Origin: Tubulanus polymorphus
Lineage: Eukaryota; Nemertea; Palaeonemertea; Tubulaniformes; Tubulanidae
DNA length: 64,000 nt
Assembly: GCF_964204645.1 (NCBI RefSeq)
Contig: NC_134029.1
Location: forward strand, 5,403,001 to 5,467,000
Direction: 5' to 3'
Shown here: positions 11,099 through 35,658 of the stretch, piece by piece
Layout of the letters: each line of letters begins with the position of its first letter
Position numbering within the stretch: the stretch's first letter is position 1
The notes under the pieces: generated by a model
The model's database searches: none
What the model saw: only the letters and a program-made list of their open reading frames with translations
Told to the model about the DNA's origin: nothing
Position numbers and translations under genes: made by a program

Positions 11099-12409
11099 TT
11101 ATAATTTTGATTTCTCAGTTGCATGTATTGGTAATGCAGGACGTGATAATTTCTCCCTTAAGAAATTGATTATCTTTCGCCAAGACGTTTCCTGAGCTCG
11201 GGCGTGTAGCCTCTTCTCACCGCCATAGTCGATCACGGCATCTTGATACTTCGAATAGACGTATCTACACATAGGCGAATGTGGAGGCTCGAGAAGATGT
11301 CCAGCTCCTTCCAGTAGAACCAATTCGTAGTTGGTCTTTCCAGCGTCTTTTAATCTCTGGATCATATGCAAACTTTTGTCCGGTTGAGATGATAAATCGA
11401 AACCGGACGCAACGTACAGATAATTCGCGGCTTCCGAGAGTTCAGGTTTGAATTCTGCTGCTCTTTTTGCCGGTGAATCGAGAAGTTTGAGGTCATAAAA
11501 TCTAAAGTAACCCTTTTTATTGTTAAAAAAGTCTTCGGGTAATATACTAAAAAAAGCTCCTCGTTTTATGCATTTTCTGTGTCTCATCATATCCGCGTGT
11601 AACAGATGACTATATCCGTTTATTATAACTGCTGCGGTTATTTCCGGGCACATTTCTGTCAAGCCAGATATAATTTCGGCCCCTTTCGACACGCCAACAA
11701 ACCCTACACCATTTTCCGTTCGGACATTATCTTGATTGAGAAGCCATGCTATTGCTTCTTCGAAATAATCCATGTGTATTTCATGTAGATTTTTAGGAAG
11801 ATCTTCGTAAGCAAAATACGCGAGGGCTAAAGTGGCGAAGCCATGTGATGCCAGCAAAGCTGCCCGATGCTCCATGATTCCACCGGCTATTCCGAACAGA
11901 TCAATGACCCCGGGGAACGGGCCCTTCCCTGCAGGTATAAAATATGTGCCCCTTACACGGCCGTGTCGAATTCTAACGCGACGTACCGATTCCGCCTTAT
12001 ACCATCGTCGTAATTCACCGGTCGCCAATGCGTCACTTCTCAAAACCTCTTCAATATTCAGATGTCCTTTGTAAACGCTGATCTGATAGACGACCGGCGT
12101 CTCGACATCTGCGTGGACGAGTCTCGTACCAAATCTTTGATCTGGAAGTGGATTCATCGCCCAAATTAAACCATGAGGTTCCTTCCCTACGTAATCACCT
12201 CCTACTGACACATGCGCCGATGTATCAACGACTCCGTTTGCATCGGCTATATAATGCGCAACGGCCCCAAAACGTTTGACTCCGCCAATCGTTAATGATG
12301 AAAGGGTGATTAATTCAAAAGGTTTTATTCCGTGAACGCTGATTAGAATATCGTCATCGTCAACAAGTCCATCCACTGGATTGATACGTAAATCAAGAAA
12401 ATTCGCCAT
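11099..12409 (-). CDS. Acyl-CoA thioesterase, BAAT/ACOT type I family, peroxisomal
   Basis: Intronless 436-aa coding region. The N-terminal ~150 residues match the acyl-CoA thioester hydrolase/BAAT N-terminal beta domain (HGLIWAMNP). The rest is an alpha/beta-hydrolase of the BAAT C-terminal type. The nucleophile elbow GVSKG puts Ser at residue 241, where BAAT proper has Cys, so hydrolysis to free acid and CoA is more likely than bile-acid conjugation. His371 lies in GAGHLLEPPHSP, and an Asp at about 338 completes the probable triad. The protein ends in SKL, a canonical PTS1 signal, so peroxisomal action on fatty acyl-CoA is likely. A pyrimidine tract and AG just before the ATG suggest an intron in the 5' UTR. 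Length matches ACOT1/2/4 and BAAT (about 420-480 aa); which vertebrate paralogue it corresponds to cannot be said. Confidence 0.93.
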   Translation of the reverse strand: MANFLDLRINPVDGLVDDDDILISVHGIKPFELITLSSLTIGGVKRFGAVAHYIADANGVVDTSAHVSVGGDYVGKEPHGLIWAMNPLPDQRFGTRLVHADVETPVVYQISVYKGHLNIEEVLRSDALATGELRRWYKAESVRRVRIRHGRVRGTYFIPAGKGPFPGVIDLFGIAGGIMEHRAALLASHGFATLALAYFAYEDLPKNLHEIHMDYFEEAIAWLLNQDNVRTENGVGFVGVSKGAEIISGLTEMCPEITAAVIINGYSHLLHADMMRHRKCIKRGAFFSILPEDFFNNKKGYFRFYDLKLLDSPAKRAAEFKPELSEAANYLYVASGFDLSSQPDKSLHMIQRLKDAGKTNYELVLLEGAGHLLEPPHSPMCRYVYSKYQDAVIDYGGEKRLHARAQETSWRKIINFLREKLSRPALPIHATEKSKL

Positions 12410-13461
12410 TCTTCTCTGAAGAAAAAATTATTATGTAATTTATAACGATGTACTTTTGATATAGCCAGTGCATTGCTGGTTATAGGAAGCAGAAGAATTG
12501 ATCATTCACAGACACAATGAATCGTGTAATAACTGTCATAATATGTAAGTGATGTGGGGACAGAACTATATATCTTTACATTAGTTGAATGAAGATATGT
12601 TGATAGTTAACCTAGTTCTTAATCTTTTATGCAGTTGCGACCAGCCTTCACACTATTTTATGTTTTGTACTGTACATACGATGTGAAGTAAGGTAAATTA
12701 TTAGATCGCTAAGAGTTAGATTTTCTTCTTCAGTTCTGACATTACAGACCGAAAAACGGTTTGAGAAGTGATTCATGTTACTTTCACCTAAATGTAATAG
12801 AATTGTATTTAGTATTGTATTTATAACACAGTTATTAACACTGCCCGGCGCGGCCACCTAACACAACTCGGAGTCCGAGTGCCACTAGTCACGACTGGTT
12901 TGACTTTGATTAACTATTTCATTGAAATCATCGGGCCCCAAGCCTTACCTAGCTTTTTATGTGACTTTCCAAGTGAACGTGAGTCTCAGTGCCACTGGAC
13001 ATTGAGGTCAAAGTCTACTGTATAGGGGCTGAATCGGGCGGCGCGCCGGGTCGGTCAAACATCGATCGGCCTACCTACTCACAAACACCGGCAACTACAT
13101 TTTACCGTACGACTCAATCAAAGTCCTGACTAACAACGAAAAACAGTACAAAATCCAGCGCTGCATCACTCGCGTCGGGCGTCTATATGGATCTCAATAA
13201 ACTATTTGACTTGAAACTTAATTACACCGTCTTTTATCTTTAACCAACAGATTCGGTATAGGCTTTATATACACGTGCGATAACATCCCAAGGCCGTAGG
13301 CTTATAAGAATCGCAATTTTGCATTTTTCCTTTTTTAACATAACAATTTGGTAGGCCTAAAAGGTTTACTTTTTTGAGCGTAATCATTTTGCACCGACCA
13401 GCTATTGTAGTCGACTTTACGGTTGTTGAAAGAAAGTTTTCTTAATTTTCAATAGGACGTG
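12410..13461. promoter_or_regulatory. Divergent intergenic region between thioesterase (-) and FASTK-family (+) genes
   Basis: About 1 kb separates two divergently transcribed starts, so it must hold both promoters. A more CpG-rich patch is seen near 12840-13170. A splice acceptor (TTTCAATAG) ends at 13455, only a few bases before the plus-strand ATG, implying a non-coding first exon for the FASTK-family gene inside this interval. No transcription start was located. Confidence 0.4.
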
Positions 13462-16400
13462 ATGATGTTTAATCTCGTGAAGAGAGGATGTGGCTTGTCA
13501 CTTTCAAGAATGAAACTAATAACCAACTCTTGTTTCCCGAGCAAACGAATTGATATTTCATGTCAACCGTATATCGCATCAGCTCGACATTTATCTGTTT
13601 CTATGGTGAACGCCGTTTCGAAATTCGACCTGAAATTGAATCCAATGGGTAAATCGGGAACCAGTCCGCCACAAGAATTTGAAAACGAGCATGGTCACCG
13701 AATTCTTGAAACTTTACCTCATTATAAACATCTCGTCAGTCCAGTGGCCGATAATTCAAATCAAAGATTGAAGATTTCGAATAAAATCGCCGAAACGCTC
13801 AGAGATTACGAAACTCGTCAAAACGACAATTTCTCAGCTCCGGAAAAAACTCTCAAAGTTTTAGACGAAATCGTGAGTCTTAATCGCGACAACGCGATCT
13901 TTGAGTATAAACCGTTCGTGATATTTTGCGAGTCTTTGTGCGACGAGTTAAAAACATTCAACGAAGTTCAACTACTGGAATGTATAGAACTGCTGAGTAA
14001 ACTGTCGCTACGTGAGTGCACCGAAGGCCCGATGCGTATGATCAGATTTGTATTGGGAAAGTCGATCGTCGTCGAAATCGAAAAATACGCCTTAAACTGG
14101 GACAAAACGACGATATTTTCGGTGCTCGAGTTTTTCTATCAGTTTCGTTACAAGCACATACCTCGACAGTTGTTTCAACAATTGGAGCTATACGTCGATA
14201 ATATGACGAAAGAGGACGTCGTCTATTTTCTCTACTATATCAACCTCGCTCGTTACGCTCGGCTGCGGTTGCGACAAATGCTCGAACGGAAACTGGAAGA
14301 GTTCGTCGACGATTTGAGCGTCGACGAGCTGGCTGTCGCGTGTTTAGGATTGTATAAATCGAAGCACGTGATCACATCGAATAAAATAGTCGAGGTTTGT
14401 TTGAGTAAACTGTGTCAAAATACGGCGCATATCGACGAAATAACAATCAGCGCCATTTTGAAAAGCGTTTACGGAGCTACGAATCGAAACGTGGAGCCGT
14501 TCAGCGCGCAGGTGAAGTCTTACTCGTTAGGATTATTGACGGCGTTGTTACCGCGAATGCGTGATTTCAAAATAACGACATGTTTGCACTTGTTGCAAAT
14601 TTCGTTGACTATGAAACAGTTGAACCACGGAATTTTACAAGCGCTCTGCGATAAAGTGACGAATGAGGACATTTCGACGTGGCGCCTGAAAGATTTGTCC
14701 TGGTTGCTGTTGCAGTTGGGATTGTTTCAGTCGAAATTGGCAGAGAAAGACTTGTTCTATCGGAAATTCGTCGACGAGTTTCTGAGACCCGGCCGGCAGG
14801 CGGAGGGGGCGTACACACGGTTTCCACAGTGCGCAGTACGCGCTCTAGTTGGGTTCAGTTATCTCGAAATATTCCCACGTGAATTCATCAATCAAGTGTT
14901 TAGTCCTTCATTCATTAAATTAATCAAGGGTGAGTCATGGATGTGGATCTTCCCCTGTACATACTACGGGTGGGCTAGCGGTAGCGCTACTACGTCATGC
15001 AAAATCAGAATCGACCTGGTTTGCAAGTGTGGCACTAGTACAACGTAGACACCATTTTTCTTTGACTCAATTAGAATCTGATGATAATTTTTCTAATTGT
15101 ATGAATGACATATAAGTTGTGCCACATAATAAACTATAAAGATGATTCAGAGTTTGTTTAGATGCATGATTTACCTAATAAACCTGGATTGGAGAACTGA
15201 ACATTGATCAAAGTTAATTGAAAAGAAGCGTATTTTGATCAAGTACTTCTTATATCTTCGTGGTCCCGTCTGATTGGATAGCTGGTGTGGCATTTCCCAT
15301 GGAATTTAGAATCTACTGAAGCATATATAATTAACGGGTGCCTGCTTTCAGATGAGTATAATAAGATCAAAGAATTCTTTGGTTTCATTTTTCAGAAATG
15401 ACGAGTTATGACATTACACGTGATTTGTTTCAGTTGGATCAAACGATCCGATTGGAATACCCCGATTACGATGGTAATCTACTACCAGAAGATATGCTTG
15501 TACAAATTCAGGTACGAAAACTTGATAAATGATGCTTTTTAATACAACAGTTTGTCCTACCTTCAATCTCGTATATATATATACAATGTATACTTGTAAT
15601 TTCTAGGACCATGCAAATATCAACAGTTTGAAGCTGCCTCATGAGAAACTGCTTTCACAACAGACGAGGAGGGATAAACTATTACTAGATGTACAGAGTC
15701 AGTTAGAGTTATTGTTCAATGGTAACATGTACGGAGACATCATGTACACACTTCCCCATATACAAACAGCAGGTAAATCCCTGGAACCGATTGATCTCGT
15801 TGAATTGTTTTTAAGGGCGAACTCAACTGATAACTTAATATATTTCCATAGATGTGGTGTTTGAAGTTAAAGATGGCAGTCTTGTTGATCTTATTGACTG
15901 GCGAGAAACCAGTTCTCCAAAACCAGGAAATAAAAGGTACAAAAAGTCTAACCCAAATAGTTTCAGTTCGATGAAATTTATTTGGTTTATGAAAATTGGG
16001 ATTAACCCTTGGGATTTAATATCGACCGACCATTCAACTACATCTGTACTTCGATTTCCATTTCAAAATCAAACACCTTGTTTTGTTCCTGGCAGAATTT
16101 TTGGATTTGCAAGGGACGGCATATAAGCATCAGAGCAATTCTAATCGAATCAAGCCATTAAATCACAGGGAAAACCCTATTTCAATATCATAGGTAGCGG
16201 AATCAGTGGATTTTAATTGGTTTCATTTTCTTACAGAATTGTTATTTTAATAGCAGCTCCGAATAACTATCACATTTATCAGACTGACTACGGTTTTTCG
16301 CGCAAGTTGCTCGGTAACTACATTCTGAAGAGACGTCAAATTCAGAAATTAGGTTACACGGTGCTCGAGGTTAGTAAGTCATTTGAGTTGTCAGTATACA

Positions 16401-16535
16401 TTAGAAATCCTCTCAGTTCAAATCTTGAACTAAACTTTGTCATTTCAGATTCCGTATTACGAATGGAACCAAGCAAGAGCTGGAAAACCGGCATATCTGA
16501 AAAAACTTTTGTCACCTCACATAAATTTTATGTAA
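13462..16535 (+). CDS. FAST-kinase-domain family (FASTKD-like) mitochondrial protein with RAP domain, six coding exons
   Basis: Coding exons 13462-14929, 15396-15511, 15607-15772, 15852-15936, 16237-16369 and 16449-16535 join in phase with GT-AG junctions, giving about 684 aa. The N-terminus (MMFNLVKRGCGLSLSRMK) is basic and hydroxylated, like a mitochondrial presequence. The middle is a helical-repeat region typical of FAST_1/FAST_2. The C-terminal ~100 residues (from about 584) form a RAP domain with the conserved core KRRQIQKLGYTVLE followed by IPYYEW. FASTKD proteins bind mitochondrial RNA and act in processing, stability or translation of mitochondrial transcripts. An open frame running past 14929 into intron 1 is not coding. 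I start at ATG 13462, just after an acceptor AG at 13455; a GTG at 13459 is not a plausible start. The exact FASTKD paralogue (1-5) cannot be decided by eye. Confidence 0.88.
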
Positions 16536-17091
16536 ATCCTCATCTTTGTGCTAAATTAAATCATAGTATTAAACCGATTTAGTTTGTTGATACTGGTTAT
16601 TTTGAGATCTCAAGCAGACAATATAGAGAAATAACAGACATTCGATACTTTACAGGATATTTTATTAACCGATTATTCAGCAAATGAAATGACAAAAACA
16701 CGTAACAAAATTCCATGAGGTGGTTTTACATGCATAAACATATCCAGCATTTTCGATTATTATAAATGTAGACTCTGTCTACTTCGGGACCAATAAAATC
16801 TTGGAGGTACAGAATTCTGGGGCAGTCGGAGCAAGAAGAAATGTTACGATAAAGGTTATGGAAAAGAGGAAATTTGTTATACATGTATATCTATTATCTA
16901 GGGCACGATAATCCGAGGTTATTGGCTCTGTGGTAAACAGAGTCTACAGTATTATGTGCTTTAAGGATAAGGGCCATTTATTTATCCAAAAATATGACCA
17001 CTTTAAAAATAGGTAAGATCTTTCATACCATCGATACTTAATGAATGTCCTTCATATTGATTACAAAAGCAAATTGGTTGATTAATGATTA
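16536..17091. other. Convergent 3' UTR region between FASTK-family gene and EIF2B3
   Basis: AT-rich DNA between two convergent stops. TTTATT and AATAAA-like motifs occur on both strands, consistent with two polyadenylation regions. No coding exon is seen. Confidence 0.4.
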
Positions 17092-18468
17092 CTATTTAAA
17101 ACCATGACCGATTACTTCATTTGACAATTTACTCGAAGGTGCCACGTTTTCTAGAATGATACAGTCCTTCAGATCGGTATTCTCGCCTATATGAACGTTA
17201 TCGCCGATTACGCAACCTTGAGCGTTACACGACTCGCTGACAGTCACGTGATTCATTACGATGCAGTTCGTCATGCGAACCTTTTCGCTGACGTTACAAT
17301 GTTTCCCGATGAACGACTTTTTAATCGTTACCTTTTCGCCGACGTTCGTCCATTCGCCGACCATACACTCGGTTCCTACTTGCGCTTTCTGAGGTACGTT
17401 CACCTGAGGATGAATGTTCGCCAGCTCCTTACCGGCGATCTCCGACAAAAACTTCGACGCCTGCCGATTGGCATCGCAAAACGCTGCCAGGTTATTGACG
17501 CGCATCAATAAACCGTCATCCATTACGTAACCGTAGCATCGGATCTTATTTCCGTGATAGCATTCGGCCATATCTCCGGAATGGTCGTTCCAAGTCGACC
17601 ACTCGCGAGCCAGTTTACACAACTCGTCCTCTTCTCCGTAATCGTACAAATCGCGCCCGTCGCCTTTCTGCGGACTATCCGCCATCGCGATGTTGATGTT
17701 CTCCTCGATCGCGTGAATCCCGTTGTTTTTCTGCGAGAACTGCTTCTTCACCAGATACGGCAGCAACTCGCCTTTGACGGTCGTCACCGATTTATGCTCG
17801 TGCAAGAAATCGACGACCCATTTTTTCAACAGATATAAATGTCCGTCGACGAGATCATTGCGTATGTCGATGCACGGATGTTTCCGGAAGATCGACTTAC
17901 GAAACGTGATATTCTCCTCGAAATCGGCCTCCGACGACAAGAACAACAAACGATTCCCGTGTTCTTGACTTTCGAGACCGACGAACTCGACTTCCGATTT
18001 CTTTTTCGATTTCGGCCCGGGCACGGCGATCGTTTCTGACGCGTAATCTTTACTCGCCGAGAGGAGCATCGTTAACGTGGCGTCGTGCGCGCGGTGAACG
18101 TCGGCGACTCGCTGTACGGAAACGTCGGAAATCAGATCGGAGCTGACGACGAGCACGTCGGTTTTGATTTTATCGCGTATGAATCTCAACGAATCGGCCG
18201 TGCCCCAGTCTTCTTCGTCCGGTATACTAACGAACTCTAATTTTACGTTGACTTGTAATTCGTCGACTAATACGCGTTCTATTGATTTGCGATGCCCGCG
18301 CTGAACGATAATAATCGCCTCTTCGAAGCCGGCTTTTTCGAGCATTTTTATCGGGTACCACACCATCGGTTTGTTTCCGACGGGAAGTAGAGCTTTCGGC
18401 GTTTTCGCGATGATCTCGGTCATCCTCGATCCCCGACCGGCGGCCATTATAATCGGTTGAAACTCCAT
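17092..18468 (-). CDS. EIF2B3: Translation initiation factor eIF2B subunit gamma
   Basis: Single coding exon. With the start at MEFQPIIMAAGRGSRM, which lines up with the vertebrate MEFQ start, the protein is 458 aa. An upstream in-frame ATG at 18475-18477 would add MLT. The N-terminal ~230 residues form a nucleotidyltransferase-like domain (GRGSRM, PKALLPVGNKPMVWYP, VVSSDLISD). The C-terminal part is a left-handed beta-helix of hexapeptide repeats (VGEWTNVGEKVTIKKSFIG and following). eIF2B is the guanine nucleotide exchange factor for eIF2 in the cytoplasm; gamma pairs with epsilon in the catalytic subcomplex, which is inhibited by phosphorylated eIF2alpha in the integrated stress response. 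A good acceptor (CCTGTTTCAG) lies just upstream of the start, so the 5' UTR is spliced. A 1.4-kb coding region without introns is unusual beside the intron-rich NAA15 gene. Confidence 0.95.
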   Translation of the reverse strand: MEFQPIIMAAGRGSRMTEIIAKTPKALLPVGNKPMVWYPIKMLEKAGFEEAIIIVQRGHRKSIERVLVDELQVNVKLEFVSIPDEEDWGTADSLRFIRDKIKTDVLVVSSDLISDVSVQRVADVHRAHDATLTMLLSASKDYASETIAVPGPKSKKKSEVEFVGLESQEHGNRLLFLSSEADFEENITFRKSIFRKHPCIDIRNDLVDGHLYLLKKWVVDFLHEHKSVTTVKGELLPYLVKKQFSQKNNGIHAIEENINIAMADSPQKGDGRDLYDYGEEDELCKLAREWSTWNDHSGDMAECYHGNKIRCYGYVMDDGLLMRVNNLAAFCDANRQASKFLSEIAGKELANIHPQVNVPQKAQVGTECMVGEWTNVGEKVTIKKSFIGKHCNVSEKVRMTNCIVMNHVTVSESCNAQGCVIGDNVHIGENTDLKDCIILENVAPSSKLSNEVIGHGFK

Positions 18469-18736
18469 TGTGAGCATTTGTAAGATTTTCTGAAACAGGA
18501 AAAAATACCAATGTAATCGTATCTAGTTCTGGCATAGAGTTAACTCTCGAGTTACCAGTCTTGGATCATCTTAGTTATTAGCTATGGCTGATCTTACAAT
18601 GTAAGACTAGACTTAAGATTTACGACTGCTTACTAAGGAACACCCGGTAAAATATGATTGACAGAATATCTGCGATGAAATCCAAAATCACAACCTGCAG
18701 AGAGACATCATTGAAAACTCACCAGTGTTGTTTGAA

Positions 18737-19006
18737 TCAGTGAAGATGGAGCCTTGATGGTTGATTAACTGGTAAAGGATCGTAGCCTATTCTTTCGTGC
18801 ACCGTTTCTGGTTTATTACGATTACCGTAAAACGGAATGACGGGACTCGTAGACGGATCACCCGCAGCCGACGATGTATTGCCACCAGGTGTCGTTGTCG
18901 TAGTATTGCTCAGTTCTTCTTTACGTTCTTTCTCGCGGCGTATGACTTCGTATTCTTCGAGATCGTCGAGTTTCAGCTCTATTCGAGTCGGTTTTCTACG
19001 GAGCAT
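18737..19006 (-). CDS. CDC26: Anaphase-promoting complex subunit CDC26
   Basis: An 89-aa protein in one exon. The N-terminus MLRRKPTRIELKLDDLEEYE matches the highly conserved CDC26 start, and ERIGYDPLPVNQPS near the C-terminus matches the second conserved block. The middle is Thr/Ser-rich and low complexity. CDC26 is a small subunit of the APC/C ubiquitin ligase; its acetylated N-terminus inserts into the TPR groove of APC6/CDC16 and stabilises it. An acceptor-like AG (CCCTCTAG) lies two bases before the ATG, so the 5' UTR may be spliced. It sits between EIF2B3 and ZCCHC10 on the same strand, with about 270 bp to the EIF2B3 start. Length fits the family (about 85 aa). Confidence 0.95.
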   Translation of the reverse strand: MLRRKPTRIELKLDDLEEYEVIRREKERKEELSNTTTTTPGGNTSSAAGDPSTSPVIPFYGNRNKPETVHERIGYDPLPVNQPSRLHLH

Positions 19007-20163
19007 GACTAGAGGGAGATATCAACGAAAAACATGGTTCAAATGAAATAGGAAAAAACCAGTGCCAGTTTAACAACAGACTCCCAGCGAGTAATCAACC
19101 TAAGTATTACTCAAATACTGAGTGGTGTATGGACAGACTAACCATATGAATATTGTACTACGTCGCATCTTAACAGATCGCGATCATTTTTCCCCCCAAA
19201 AAAATTCAGACCGAAAAAATCTCTTTTACTTTCATTTAAACCGAATGAAATCAGATTCAATAAGGATCTCAGCGTTTTGCGAGATGAAATATGTTACGAA
19301 TTTTCTAAAAAGTACCTGCATTTTTACCGGAAATGACAGTGTGGAGCTGCCGTATTTTCTTCACCGAAAACGACCACGAATTGCACTAAGTACCGAAAGT
19401 AACGGTTCGGATATTGTGACAATACGGGCCCGCGCCGGCATAATCCGCCATCAAGACCCACTATATCACATCCCATCTCTTGTAGTTAATTCCCTCATTT
19501 CATTTGGATTTATTCTTTTATCTTTTTAAAATTTTCATTGCAAGAAATATTTTTGGAGGGCACATCTGAGCTCTGAAGGGGGCTGTACTAGTCCAATCTC
19601 CTAAATTGTGATCTCTTGATTTCCACATCCCAAGATTGCTTTGCTTTGAACAAAGGAATGGAATTGAACACATCTTTTTTTCTTGTTTATCATGCTTTTA
19701 TTAAAACAAAATACTCTCAATATTAATAAGAGGAGGGATTTTGTGAATTGTGAACAAGAAATATTTCAAAATATACATCAAACTACCACAATAAATGCTC
19801 TTTTATTTCATTTCTTAGGTATATATGCGTTTTTATTTGCTTACAGGAAGATAATTTTTCTGCGAACAAAGCGCCGCAACGCGGCTTTCTTCTTATCATA
19901 AAGCTCGATCCTCTTAATCAAATATAGTTCATCGTGAAGCCTTTAAGGATGCTGCGCCATACACGACACCAGTCATCATTCAGCATTAATTATACATTAG
20001 TAAAACATCGAATCGTATCCGTTGCATTATTCATGTGAAACGAAGATAATAGTTGAGCCCCGCGTCGCCGACATGAACACAGGAAATTACGTATTGCTGA
20101 TATAATTATCTCTATATAGTACGGAGAATGCTGCGAGCGCCACTATATTCGGTTCAGTTATCA
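19007..20163. other. Intergenic DNA between CDC26 and the 3' end of ZCCHC10
   Basis: Contains the CDC26 upstream region, including a GC-rich patch at about 19330-19460 that may be its promoter, and AT-rich DNA toward the ZCCHC10 3' UTR. Open frames here show no domain. Confidence 0.4.
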
Positions 20164-34160
<13,997 letters not shown>

Positions 34161-34489
34161 CTTGGATTTCTCTTCACTGACGGTGACGCCTTCTATAGTT
34201 TAGGCGGAAAAGCTAAATGGCGGCACACGGCCTGGACTTAAACCGGGTATTCTCCGACCGGCGCTCCGCTAACTGGCATCTAAAAAAAACAAAGATACAA
34301 AAACCCATGTAAGAAAATATTCAAATAATTGCAGATGAACTCAAAAGTGCCCAGGGAACTCGGGATGGATTCGAATTCCAATTTAATCCCGATGGAACAC
34401 TTGTATACATAAAATGCTTAATTATTAAAAGGTTGAAGCGATTCTCAGAAGTGTCGAATTATTCCTGATCTTTTCTGGTGCCAAAGAAT

Positions 34490-34735
34490 CCGACAAACTG
34501 GCGCACGGGGTACGTTCCATGGCCGGGAGAAACACCGGAATGCACTAGGGACGCCCGGAGGTATAATGATGCTTCATCGTGGCTGTCCACTCCGCTTTGT
34601 AACAATATTGCCGATAATTAAATAACGCTTGGTAAATTGACGCTGTGGGATCTGGCCACAGAATCGAACTAGAGATCGCATACGAATCGTGGTTAGAGAT
34701 GTGTCGACCTGATGTCTGTATTTGTCTTAATGTGT
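34490..34735 (-). mobile_element. Possible tRNA-derived SINE
   Basis: On the minus strand TAGTTCGATTC resembles a Pol III B box, preceded by a degenerate anticodon-arm-like stretch (CACGATTCGTATGCGA). A relatively GC-rich tail of about 170 bp follows. The A box is poor. It could instead be chance similarity. Confidence 0.3.
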
Positions 34736-35600
34736 TCACTTAGATGCTGTGAATTAAACAAATAGGATAATGGCTTATAGTCAGGTATGCAGTTGATTTT
34801 TTGTCTTTGATAATTCTGTAAAACTGTTTCGTTCGAATTTATTTCATTTTTCTAGGTTACAACTATATATACCTATACATTTATACATACCGGTATTCTA
34901 CTTCGGTCGGACAATCAAGTCCAAGATTTATACCTTCTTTTGGAATATCGCCTTACAAAGGTGTATTTTATTTCAATGTGTCTCTGCCAACCCCAGTCGT
35001 TAATTTTTACTGTATATGTGATTTATTGGCTATATATTCTAGTTTCATATCTGGGGGATATAGCCATTCCGACGACGTGGGTTGGAATATCAGAATAAAA
35101 AAACTCGAAATCCTTATCTATCTATTGAGAAAATGAAAAATAGATACATCGTGATAACAAGAAAGAAAATGTACGCGTACGAATCTCGCGTCGAGAAGTA
35201 TATTTCTGCTTCTTTTGAGATTTTTATCGACAACGCATTTGTATGATGGTTATATATATGGAATATAGACAATATATATGTAACAAAGAAGAAAAGGCAT
35301 GTTCGATATATATATACATTACCCTCTTGTTTAGCGACGATCTGTATATCAAAATGAACCTGTCTTTTTGTCGCTCAACACTGATCTTAAGTTCCCCCAT
35401 CGATACAGTTCCAGAATATTCATTTAATGGATACTATAAAGGTCACTCATGCAATTGCTATTTAAAACATACATGTCAATGTTTAAAGATTCCGATAAAA
35501 TTGATATACCATTCATACTATTTTGAATTTTTTTTCATGCAGATAAAAATCTATCTAAGTAGCATGGTTCTAACTTTGATCTTGAAAATTTCATTTGCAG
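34736..35600. other. Gap upstream of POPDC; contains duplicated flank
   Basis: AT-rich. The pieces at about 34895-34975 and 35095-35235 are recognisably similar to 39250-39330 and 40160-40290, marking the left edge of a tandem segmental duplication. An open frame from 35243 is not supported as a gene; its last codons overlap the POPDC start as a uORF (ATG at 35603, stop at 35660-35662). Confidence 0.5.
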
Positions 35601-35658
35601 GAATGAAGCTCGAATCGACCACGTCATTTCCCATCGCACCAAATCGAGGAGACGACGT

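Noticed and set aside
14930-15048. Continuation of the FASTK-family frame past the first exon
   Set aside because: A strong donor (GTGAGT) at 14930 and an in-phase exon at 15396 encoding family sequence show this is intron.
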